This document shows, piece by piece, positions 9,366 through 16,160 of a stretch of 62,730 nucleotides of DNA. The position numbers were made by a program, and so were the translations under genes. How positions within the stretch are numbered: the stretch's first letter is position 1; every line of letters starts with the position of its first letter. The notes under the pieces were generated by a model. That model did no database searches and was not told the DNA's origin. It saw only the letters and a list, made by a program, of their open reading frames with translations. This DNA is from Pseudomonadota bacterium (GTDB taxonomy: Bacteria; Desulfobacterota; Binatia; UBA9968), in the NCBI GenBank assembly GCA_021324155.1, contig JAJPJQ010000046.1, positions 1 through 62,730 on the forward strand. The letters are read 5' to 3'.

Positions 9366-9995
9366 TCAATAGGCATAAGCGACCGCATCTTTCGATTTCA
9401 CCTCGGCGAGCTCGAAGTACAGCTTGTAATCCCTCGCCCATATACGGCTGTCTTTTTCCGAATAGGGCGCATGGCCGGGGAAGTCTTTCGGCTGCACGCC
9501 GATCAGCGTGATCGCGGTGACGCCCGGCTCGATGTAATTCCAGTTGACGGACACTGTCTGTTTTCCCATGCCGCCTTCTTTGACTTCCATATTGGCGTAG
9601 CCGGTTAAGCTGTATCCCTGCACCGCGGTGATCGGCGTGGTGACGCGGATCTGCGTCATGACGTCCGATGCGGATTGAAGTCCCCGGTTTCGCGTCAGCA
9701 CCGCGATCCACAAATGCGAAGCGAATTCCTTCTTGAACTTATCCATTTCCGTCTTGCCGTCCGGCCCGCCGAATTGCGGCGCGGCGCCGGCTAAGACCGG
9801 CTGAAGGTTGGCGGGCGTCAGGGCAAATACCTGCGTCTCGAACGCAACGCGCGTGATGTTAGGGACTTGCAGATCGAGAACCTGCAAGGCGTTACGAGAG
9901 TTCACATAAGCCCGGTAACCGAAGAACAAGATCAGAATCAGACCGCTCACGAGCACGGCGGTGCTTTTTCCGCTGATGTCCCTGGGAATTTCCAT
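9366..9995 (-). CDS. Membrane-anchored hypothetical protein, probable regulon member
   Basis: A 209-residue protein with a short cytoplasmic start, one membrane helix (about residues 11-28) and a soluble part presumably in the periplasm. I do not recognise a family. A strong AGGAGG precedes the ATG. About 100 bases upstream is a copy of the island's class II palindrome with a CATCCT -10-like box, which suggests Crp/Fnr-type control with the envelope genes. The gap to the downstream permease (76 bases) allows an operon. Confidence 0.6.
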   Translation of the reverse strand: MEIPRDISGKSTAVLVSGLILILFFGYRAYVNSRNALQVLDLQVPNITRVAFETQVFALTPANLQPVLAGAAPQFGGPDGKTEMDKFKKEFASHLWIAVLTRNRGLQSASDVMTQIRVTTPITAVQGYSLTGYANMEVKEGGMGKQTVSVNWNYIEPGVTAITLIGVQPKDFPGHAPYSEKDSRIWARDYKLYFELAEVKSKDAVAYAY

Positions 9996-10098
9996 AAATC
10001 CTCCTGTCTTAATTGACCGCGGATCGCTCTACGGCGTCGGGCCCCAACAAAAAACCGCGCGAGAGAAGCTCGCACCGGACACATTTCTCCATGTTGGT

Positions 10099-10158
10099 AG
10101 GATGGCAGGGACGGAAAATGATTGCTGTCTATTATTGAACGTTACGGCAAGAAGCTAT
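10099..10158 (-). promoter_or_regulatory. Class II palindrome promoter upstream of the gene at 9995
   Basis: On the plus strand the operator reads TGTCTATT-ATTGAACG (10126-10141). Read toward the minus-strand gene it is followed by GCAAT and, 30-35 bases after the centre, by CATCCT (10099-10104) as the -10-like box. The predicted start of transcription is near 10092. About 60 bases around the operator closely match the site at 13536. Confidence 0.65.
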
Positions 10159-10159
10159 C

Positions 10160-10574
10160 CCGCTTCAGGCGTGAGCGAAACTCAGCGGGTTTAAGCATGC
10201 AACTCGCTGAATCTATAGAGTTTCCGGCTCGTGCGGGATGCACGACGGCACCGGCCCGATCGAAAAACTGCTGAGGGCGCTCTAGTTCCGATCAGGCCGT
10301 TCGATGAGATCTTTTGCGGTCTACTGTGATTGATCCGGGTACGCCGGTCTTCGTCTACGTCATGAAAATTTTTCCCTGCAGCTCGGACGTGCCATCTTCT
10401 TCTTTCTTATCGCTCATAAGCGATCGAGCGTACCCGGATCGATCGAGCAGGCGTCAATGCTCAAGCTCCGATGAACACGAAAACAGTCATCATACTGTCT
10501 CATCGGAACGCGCCGAAGGTTGAGTGCGTGTCTTCTCCGCTTTTTGAAAGGCAGCTTTAAGCTGCTCGACTTCT
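10160..10574. other. Non-coding stretch with nested inverted repeats
   Basis: No convincing gene is present. Visible structure: a perfect 13-base inverted repeat (10332-10344 with 10428-10440) enclosing 83 bases; inside it a 6-bp hairpin (10409-10424); then a compound stem-loop at 10467-10507 built from an 8-bp outer stem (TCCGATGA/TCATCGGA) and a 5-bp inner stem (ACAGT/ACTGT). The density of inverted repeats suggests a structured RNA or a relic of a small mobile element. Nothing shows transcription directly. Confidence 0.4.
10551..10565 (-). terminator. Possible weak terminator after the Trp/Tyr-rich repeat protein
   Basis: A 15-base palindrome (GCAGCTT-T-AAGCTGC) starts 10 bases after the stop codon at 10575 in minus-strand direction and is followed by a short T/A-rich run. 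The loop is very tight and the T tract poor, so this may be only a palindrome. Confidence 0.3.
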
Positions 10575-11585
10575 TTACGTAGCTTTTTCCTGCCCCTTCC
10601 CCTGGCGCTGCTCTTTCTCTTGATTTTGTCCCTTCTCCCGAGGCTGTCCTTTCTCCTGACGCTGGCCCTTTTCCTGGCCGTTGTCCTGCTGGCCTTTATC
10701 CTGCGACTGACCTCTTTCTTCACGCTGGGCTTTCTTCTCCTGGGGCTGCGATTTGTCCTGACTTTGGCCTTTTTCTTGGTACTTCTCCTGAGGCTGAGCT
10801 TTCTCTTGCCGCGGCGATTTCTCCTGCTGCGACTTGTCCTGACTTTGGGCTTTCTCCTGAGGCTGCGACTTCGTCGGGCGTTGTCGTTTCTCTTGCGGCT
10901 GGAGGTTGTCCTGGCGCTGCGTTTTTTCCTTAGGGTCGGGGCCTTTGACGACCCGCTCCGCCTTATCGCGCGCCCTTTCGCCTCCCTGTGACTGCCGCTC
11001 GAGAATCGTCGTCTGCCGCTGCCGGACATAATCGTCCTTAGGCTCATAGCGATAGCGCTCGTTGCGAATCGTTATTTGCTGCGAGGGCGCGGGGTAATGA
11101 TTTTTGTCGTACTTTTTCTGGTATACAGGTAACGGCGCCGCGGCATAGCTTCTTCCCCGATCCCAATGTTCCCAGTCGTGCCGGCTGGATTCCCATTGGG
11201 GACCCCAGTGGTTACCCCAGCGCGGCGGTCGATCGTTGTCCCAGCCGCTCCAGTAGCGCGGCCGGACGCGGTAGTAGCGGTACGGGATAACCAGAATGAC
11301 CTGAGGCACGTACACCGGCTCGACGAAGACCCACGGTCCGTTGTACCAGGAGCTGGAATACCAGTAGCCGTCCTCCACGTTGAAGTCCCAGAATAGACCG
11401 TCGTAGAAGAAATAGTTGGCGCGCACGCTCGGCGCGTAATAAACGGGGTAATTGGGAATCACCTCCAGTCGTGGAAAGACCGGGAGGTCGATCCCGATGC
11501 TCACTCTCACCTGAGCCTCTGCAGTGAGCGTACCCAGCAGCATGACGAACAGCGTGACGACCACTAGCTTGGCAACATTTCTCAT
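10575..11585 (-). CDS. Exported Trp/Tyr-rich protein with a Gln/Lys/Glu repeat tail
   Basis: A 336-residue protein. The signal peptide ends near residue 24 (LTAEAQ). Residues 25-160 are rich in Tyr, Trp, Pro and Arg (FYDGLFWDF, WYSSSWYNGPW), like exported YXWGXW-type proteins. From about 185 onward the chain is a low-complexity tail of near-hexamer units on the theme QEKGQ, QDKSQ and PQEK, about 25 in all, ending at the C-terminus. I start at 11585 because GGGAGA lies 7 bases ahead; the upstream ATG at 11600 would include that site in coding sequence. The tail may bind polyanions or be disordered. A degenerate copy of the island's operator lies upstream. Confidence 0.75.
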   Translation of the reverse strand: MRNVAKLVVVTLFVMLLGTLTAEAQVRVSIGIDLPVFPRLEVIPNYPVYYAPSVRANYFFYDGLFWDFNVEDGYWYSSSWYNGPWVFVEPVYVPQVILVIPYRYYRVRPRYWSGWDNDRPPRWGNHWGPQWESSRHDWEHWDRGRSYAAAPLPVYQKKYDKNHYPAPSQQITIRNERYRYEPKDDYVRQRQTTILERQSQGGERARDKAERVVKGPDPKEKTQRQDNLQPQEKRQRPTKSQPQEKAQSQDKSQQEKSPRQEKAQPQEKYQEKGQSQDKSQPQEKKAQREERGQSQDKGQQDNGQEKGQRQEKGQPREKGQNQEKEQRQGKGQEKAT

Positions 11586-11712
11586 TTCGTTCTCCCTCAT
11601 TGTTGGATACTAAGTTTTAGGTGCGGCACCTCAGCGATGCGGGTCGCGCTTCTTACGCGGGACAAATGGACTAATTTACAAGCGTTCAATCTGCGACCGG
11701 AATACGGCGACA

Positions 11713-11745
11713 GCAGGAATCTTGGATGCTTTTGAAAACATTATC
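11713..11745 (-). promoter_or_regulatory. Degenerate copy of the island operator
   Basis: The plus-strand sequence keeps one half-site (CTTGGATGC) and the A/T-rich arm (TTTGAAAACATTAT) found at the other operators, but the second half-site is lost and no good -10 box stands at the expected distance. It lies about 130 bases upstream of the gene starting at 11585. Confidence 0.3.
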
Positions 11746-11764
11746 CTGAGGCCCGCCATGGGCA

Positions 11765-11953
11765 TCACCTAACCGCGATTGTCTGGAGGTTCCCTATAAC
11801 CCCAAAGACTTGAAGCAGCCACAGCACCACTCCAATCACGACGACGATATTGATAATATTTTTTATCTTTCCGTCCATCGGAATATAGTTGTTCACGAGC
11901 CAGAGGATTACCCCGATTACGACCAGTACAACGACAAGATTGATAAGCGGCAT
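11765..11953 (-). CDS. Thivi_2564-family small membrane protein
   Basis: A 62-residue protein with two hydrophobic helices (about 3-23 and 35-55) around a short polar loop (IPMDGKIKNI). This is the pattern of the Thivi_2564 family: helix, NxYIPMDxxIKxIIN, helix. Function unknown; often found near stress genes. It follows the first entericidin gene on the same strand across a strong hairpin and may be co-transcribed with it. Confidence 0.8.
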   Translation of the reverse strand: MPLINLVVVLVVIGVILWLVNNYIPMDGKIKNIINIVVVIGVVLWLLQVFGVIGNLQTIAVR

Positions 11954-12021
11954 ATTGCACCCCTCGTATTCCGAAACCTTGAAATTAATACTACCCTGCC
12001 CGAGCTTTTAGGCCCGGCTTA

Positions 12022-12044
12022 GCCTGGCGGCTCCGCCGCCAGGC
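12022..12044 (-). terminator. Strong GC hairpin downstream of entericidin 1
   Basis: A perfect 10-bp stem (GCCTGGCGGC with GCCGCCAGGC) and a 3-base loop lie 25-47 bases after the entericidin stop. No T tract follows, so it may act as an mRNA-stabilising or processing hairpin rather than a true terminator. Confidence 0.45.
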
Positions 12045-12068
12045 CTTCCGGTCAATTCAGTGGCCGGA

Positions 12069-12209
12069 CTACATGCGTCTCTTCACTGCGTCCGCGGCAT
12101 CCTGAGTCTTTTCGCCCCCGCGCTCGATGTCTTGCCCCACGCCATGGACCGTGTTGCAGCCCGCGGCCAGCAACACACCGGCTGCTAGTGCCAGCAATAA
12201 TCTTTTCAT
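12069..12209 (-). CDS. Entericidin A/B family lipoprotein, copy 1
   Basis: A 46-residue protein. MKRLLLALAAGVLLAAGC is a lipoprotein signal with the cysteine at 18, followed by NTVHGVGQDIERGGEKTQDAADAV, the conserved entericidin body. E. coli entericidins are small cell-envelope lipoproteins with toxin or antidote roles under stress. AAGGAGAT lies 6 bases ahead of the ATG. The gene follows the BON gene (gap about 80 bases) and is likely expressed with it. A near-copy lies at 21934. Confidence 0.9.
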   Translation of the reverse strand: MKRLLLALAAGVLLAAGCNTVHGVGQDIERGGEKTQDAADAVKRRM

Positions 12210-12291
12210 TTCAATCTCCTTGTTTGGATCAGCTCCACACTTTCCGTCCGTTATCCGTTCTCTTCTCTTTTCAGCGCGGCGAGCGGCACAC

Positions 12292-13341
12292 TTAACTCAC
12301 CGGTGTAGCGACACGGAGGTCGTCCTTGACCGCGCGTACGCCCTCGATCGAACGCGCAAGCACTGCCGCGTCCAGGCGCCGCGGCCCGGTCGAGACGGTC
12401 CCTGTCAGCCGCACTACGCCGTTCTTCACCTCTACGCCGATGTCCTTGAATTCAGCTTTTTCAAAGGCCTTCTTCACGTCTCGCTCGATGTCCTCGTCGC
12501 GCGCTTTTACCGCCGCCTCTTTCGCTCTCGTCATCACCTGCAACTCGTTCACGACGCGTTTTACGCCGCTCACCTTGCGGGCATCCTCGGCGGCGGCCTT
12601 TTTCGCCTCCTGAGAATGCACGATACCGAAGAGCGTCACGACCCCCGCCCGCGTTTCCACGTTGATGTCGTGCGCCGGCGTCCGGCTGTCGGTCACCAAA
12701 CGCATTTTGGTTGCCGAGGTGATCCATAGATCGCTGGCGGCACCCCAAATTCCGTAGTCCTTGCTGGACCGTTTCGCCGCGGGGTCATGCCAGATCTCCG
12801 CATCGGCCAGCGCATCGGGACTCTTGATCTCAGACGCGACCCGCTCTACTCCCGGCACCCAGGCTACATCCTCTACAGCGCGCAGGTGAGCGCTCAAGGT
12901 CTTTGCCGTGCCGGACAGCAGCACTACGCCCTTGTTGACGGACTTTACCGAAATACTGCTGTCCTTAAGTGAAGCATCGTCCTGCAATGCCTTTTCAACC
13001 CGCTGCTTCAGTGCGTCATCGGATAGCTGCACCGCCTTTTCGCGCGGCGGGGTAACGACCTGCAAGAGGTTGCGAACCTCCATAACGCCGTCGATCTTCC
13101 TGGCGACGCTCTCTGCTTTCGCCTTCTCCTCAGCGGTACGCACCTTGCCGTGCAAGGTGACTTTGCCGAGGATCGTGTCCACGTGGATGGCGGTCCCGCC
13201 GACACCCTCCGCGGTTAGAAGGCTAAGCTTGGTCTTGGTGGTGATCCAAGCGTCCGGCACGGCCGCATCGGCCGGCGCTGTCATGGCAGCGGCCAGCACG
13301 ATCGCGAGCACGCTGTATTTTATCCGTAATGTTGCACTCAT
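12292..13341 (-). CDS. BON-domain periplasmic protein with four BON repeats
   Basis: A 349-residue exported protein with a signal peptide ending near residue 27. Four BON domains follow, at about 28-98, 105-175, 195-270 and 280-348, each with the V.L.G.V core (KVTLHGKVR, GVVLLSGTA, GVVTLFGIV, GVVRLTGTV). BON domains bind phospholipid or other envelope surfaces; OsmY, with two, is an osmotic-stress protein. Four in one chain is more than usual. The class II palindrome at 13536 lies about 200 bases upstream with a -10-like box. The two entericidin-type small genes downstream may share the transcript. Confidence 0.9.
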   Translation of the reverse strand: MSATLRIKYSVLAIVLAAAMTAPADAAVPDAWITTKTKLSLLTAEGVGGTAIHVDTILGKVTLHGKVRTAEEKAKAESVARKIDGVMEVRNLLQVVTPPREKAVQLSDDALKQRVEKALQDDASLKDSSISVKSVNKGVVLLSGTAKTLSAHLRAVEDVAWVPGVERVASEIKSPDALADAEIWHDPAAKRSSKDYGIWGAASDLWITSATKMRLVTDSRTPAHDINVETRAGVVTLFGIVHSQEAKKAAAEDARKVSGVKRVVNELQVMTRAKEAAVKARDEDIERDVKKAFEKAEFKDIGVEVKNGVVRLTGTVSTGPRRLDAAVLARSIEGVRAVKDDLRVATPVS

Positions 13342-13508
13342 GATTTTTCCTCCGTTGCCGTCTGCTGCCTTCGGTATGATTCTCTCTATCCGCCTAATTT
13401 CTCCGCACTTTCTTACCCAACCTTCTTTGCGGCTACTTACCGCTTCCCGGTTGCGTGTTCGATCTTTCGCAAGGGAAGATCGCGGCGGACCGACTTTCGC
13501 ATGGCGAG

Positions 13509-13570
13509 AGGATGACTGAATGGAGAAAGGATTGCTGTCTACTTTTGTACGTTAGACAAGAAACTATTGC
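13509..13570 (-). promoter_or_regulatory. Class II palindrome promoter of the BON gene
   Basis: Operator TGTCTACT-TTTGTACG at 13536-13551 on the plus strand. In the minus direction GCAAT follows, and CATCCT (13509-13514) stands at bases 30-35 from the centre. The site matches the one at 10126 over about 60 bases. The predicted start is near 13502, giving a leader of about 160 bases. With the plus-strand site at 13613 it makes the 13342-13702 gap a divergent control region. Confidence 0.7.
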
Positions 13571-13600
13571 GCTTTAGGCGACTGCCAAGTTGGGTCTTGC

Positions 13601-13655
13601 TTTAAAAAAAGATGTCCAATGTTGAACAGAGGCCCGGTCCGCTTTCATGTAAAAG
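13601..13655 (+). promoter_or_regulatory. Class II palindrome promoter of the PLD gene
   Basis: Operator TGTCCAAT-GTTGAACA at 13613-13628, preceded by a T3A7 run and followed at bases 30-35 from the centre by TAAAAG (13650-13655). This is the only copy that points to the plus strand, and it is the one placed before a plus-strand gene. The predicted start is near 13662, about 40 bases before the ATG at 13703. Confidence 0.65.
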
Positions 13656-13702
13656 CAAAGATTATCCGGATGCCCCAATCTCAGAATTTAAGTGCCTAAG
13701 TA

Positions 13703-14959
13703 ATGAAGTATCTAAAATTGTCGTTTCTGGTTGTGCTCCTGCTTTCGGCCTGCGCAGCCATTACGCCGATCAACGAGATGCCGCATATCGTGCTCGGCGA
13801 AGCCTCATTTTATCCCACGCTATCGGCCCACACCGACTCTTCGATTATAAGCGGCAATCGGGTCGAGCTTTTGTTCAACGGCGAGCAGATATTTCCCGCG
13901 ATGCTTCGAGCGATCCGCAGCGCCGAGAAAAGCATTACTTACCAGCAATACTTTTTCGAAGACGGCGCCGTCGCCCGCGAGTTCGCCGAGGCCTTCGCCG
14001 AGCGCTGCCGCGCGGGCGTCGAAGTAAAATTATTGATCGACTCGCTCGGAGGCGGCAGCATTTCTCAAGAGATGAAGGATCTATGGAAAAACGCGGGCTG
14101 CCAGCTGGAGTGGTTCGAGCGTATCAAGGTCTATCAGTTCATCACGCCGTGGGAGCTTTTAAATTATAATCACCGAAGTCATCGCCGCATCCTCGTGATC
14201 GATGGAAAAATCGGCTTCACCGGCGGTCACGGCTTGAGCGACGCCTGGACCGGCGACGGGCGGACGGCTGAGCACTGGCGCCAGACGGACGTCAGAGTCG
14301 AAGGGCCGATCGTCCAGCAACTGCAAGCCGCTTTCGTCGAAAGCTGGCGGAGGACGACGGGGAACGTCCTCGGCGACGAGAGGTATTTTCCCGCGTTCGC
14401 TGTGGCGGGAAAAGTTTATGCGCAGGTAGTCAAAAGCTCGCCGCTCGGCGGCAGCTTCGGGTCCTATCTGCTGTTCCTGCTCTCGATCGCGTCGGCGCAA
14501 AAAAGCATCCACATCGCGAATCCCTATTTCTTCCCGGATCCCAGGATCGAAGAGGCGCTGATCAACGCCGTGAAAAGGGGCGTGCGGGTGGTGGTGCTCA
14601 CTCCGGCAAAAAGCGACCATATAACGACCTCTGCGGCAAGCCACAGCGGTTTTGGCTCCTTCCTGCGCGGAGGCATTGAAATCTACGAATATAAACCGGC
14701 TCTCATGCACGCCAAGGCAATGGTCGTGGACGGCGTATGGGCGACGGTTGGAAGCGCGAACCTCGATTACCGTTCTCTCGCGATCAATGAAGAGCTCAAT
14801 CTCGTCGTATACGATACTGCGTTTGCTCAGCAGCTGGAAAAATCTTTTCAGGAAGATTTGAAGTATTCCAAAAAGCTGACTTACGAATCGTGGAATTCGC
14901 GTCCCCTGTGGGACAAAATCAAAGAAGTGTTCACGAGCCCGATAAAAGAACAGTTGTGA
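13703..14959 (+). CDS. Phospholipase D family protein, cardiolipin-synthase-like
   Basis: A 418-residue protein with a lipoprotein-type signal (VVLLLSAC, cysteine 17). It has two PLD half-domains. The second HKD motif is canonical (HAKAMVVDGVWATVGSANLDYRS). The first reads HRRILVIDGKIGFTGG, with Arg where the motif Lys is expected. The order and the NHRSHRR context resemble ClsB/ClsC cardiolipin synthases, which join two phosphatidylglycerol molecules or use phosphatidylethanolamine. Its promoter carries the island palindrome, which fits membrane remodelling under stress. The ribosome binding site is weak. Confidence 0.85.
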   Translation: MKYLKLSFLVVLLLSACAAITPINEMPHIVLGEASFYPTLSAHTDSSIISGNRVELLFNGEQIFPAMLRAIRSAEKSITYQQYFFEDGAVAREFAEAFAERCRAGVEVKLLIDSLGGGSISQEMKDLWKNAGCQLEWFERIKVYQFITPWELLNYNHRSHRRILVIDGKIGFTGGHGLSDAWTGDGRTAEHWRQTDVRVEGPIVQQLQAAFVESWRRTTGNVLGDERYFPAFAVAGKVYAQVVKSSPLGGSFGSYLLFLLSIASAQKSIHIANPYFFPDPRIEEALINAVKRGVRVVVLTPAKSDHITTSAASHSGFGSFLRGGIEIYEYKPALMHAKAMVVDGVWATVGSANLDYRSLAINEELNLVVYDTAFAQQLEKSFQEDLKYSKKLTYESWNSRPLWDKIKEVFTSPIKEQL

Positions 14960-14964
14960 GGACT

Positions 14965-15198
14965 TCAGCGGCCGTCGATCCACTCCCTGGCCCGTCGCAG
15001 CGCATAATCGTCCGCTTCGATCTCGGTCGCAAAAGCTACATGGAATTGATACTGATCCCTTGAAAAAGTGCTTACTTCCGACTCGCCGTCCGCTTCAAAT
15101 CGCTTCCAGACGTATTGGGGAATCCATGCGCCGTTTTTTTCCCGCTGAAACGATTCGCCCTGAATAAGGTAACCTCTGTAGGAAACACTGGGTTTCAT
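14965..15198 (-). CDS. Small conserved-looking hypothetical protein
   Basis: A 77-residue soluble protein (KPSVSYRGYLIQGESFQRE ... RAREWIDGR) with no motif I recognise. GAAGGAG lies 6 bases ahead of the ATG at 15198, which decides this start over the ATG at 15222, although the latter overlaps the GH130 stop codon as ATGA. It is the last gene of the GT4-GH130 unit and converges on the PLD gene. Confidence 0.6.
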   Translation of the reverse strand: MKPSVSYRGYLIQGESFQREKNGAWIPQYVWKRFEADGESEVSTFSRDQYQFHVAFATEIEADDYALRRAREWIDGR

Positions 15199-15218
15199 TT
15201 TTACTCCTTCGGATAGAT

Positions 15219-16160
15219 TCATTTTTTCTCGTCGAGACGTTCGAGCATCGCGCGAATACTGCCGGTGGCGAGCGAGATGTTCGAATCGGCCGCGCCATAA
15301 TATAACCGCAGCGTATCCCCGTCCGGGGCGACTGTCGCGCCGCAAGGGAAGACGACGTGGTCGACGTCGCCGCGCTGCTCGTAAATTTCCTCGGGGCCGA
15401 ACACCCATTCGTCGGTGCGCTTTAAGCATCGTTCCGGTTCGCGCAAGTCGAAGAGCGCGAGGCCCAACCGGTAAATACAGCCGGAGGGCGTCTGCCGCAC
15501 GCCGTGATAAATCACCAGCCAGCCCTGCGGTGTTTCGATCGGCGGCGGCGATAGGCCAATTTTATTAGCGTCCCACCACGCGCCGTGTCGCGCTTCTAGT
15601 ATCAGCTTGTGGTCACCCCAGTGGCGGAGGTCGAGCGAGTAGGATATCCACATGTGGGCGCGGGGGGCGCTTACCGGACGATGGACCAGGAGCCACTGAC
15701 CGTTGACGCGATGCGGAAAGAGGGCGGCATCCTTGTCTTCCGGCGACATGATGACGCCATAGCGCTCGAACTCGTGGAAATCTTTGGTCACAGCCAGAGA
15801 AACTCCGGGCCCGTCGCGCGTGTAAGCAGTATAGACAATCGCATATTTGCCCAGCTCGGGAACATAGGTGATGCGCGGATCTTCGATGCCCCATATCTCC
15901 TCGGGAAAATGCTCGGGATCTGCGGGCAACGTCGGCTGCGGGTCGACTTGCCAATTGTCGACGCCGTTGGCCGAGCGCGCAGCACAGAGATGAGAAAGAC
16001 CGCGTCGGTCCTCCACGCGGCAGAGCAGCAGCGTCGTCCCGTCCGGCAGCAGCGTCGCGCCCGGATTGAAAACGGTGTGGACCGAATAGGGCCAGTCGGC
16101 CGCGGTCAGGATGGGATTATGCTTATGACGCGAGAAGAGCTCGGGTTGCCGGTTGTTCAT
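15219..16160 (-). CDS. GH130 family glycoside phosphorylase or hydrolase
   Basis: A 313-residue five-bladed-propeller protein. It has the GH130 features HNPIL at the start, FNPGA, the EDPRIT catalytic region and FPCGAT near the end. Most characterised members are beta-mannoside phosphorylases acting on mannosyl-glucose or mannooligosaccharides; some are hydrolases. The start overlaps the end of the upstream glycosyltransferase gene by 38 bases, so the two are translationally coupled and probably act on the same glycan. Confidence 0.85.
   Translation of the reverse strand: MNNRQPELFSRHKHNPILTAADWPYSVHTVFNPGATLLPDGTTLLLCRVEDRRGLSHLCAARSANGVDNWQVDPQPTLPADPEHFPEEIWGIEDPRITYVPELGKYAIVYTAYTRDGPGVSLAVTKDFHEFERYGVIMSPEDKDAALFPHRVNGQWLLVHRPVSAPRAHMWISYSLDLRHWGDHKLILEARHGAWWDANKIGLSPPPIETPQGWLVIYHGVRQTPSGCIYRLGLALFDLREPERCLKRTDEWVFGPEEIYEQRGDVDHVVFPCGATVAPDGDTLRLYYGAADSNISLATGSIRAMLERLDEKK

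Noticed and set aside
10490-11047. A 185-codon Arg/Ser/Lys-rich minus-strand frame over the repeat tail
   Set aside because: It is the repeat DNA of the gene at 10575-11585 read in another frame; the basic composition comes from the repeat itself.
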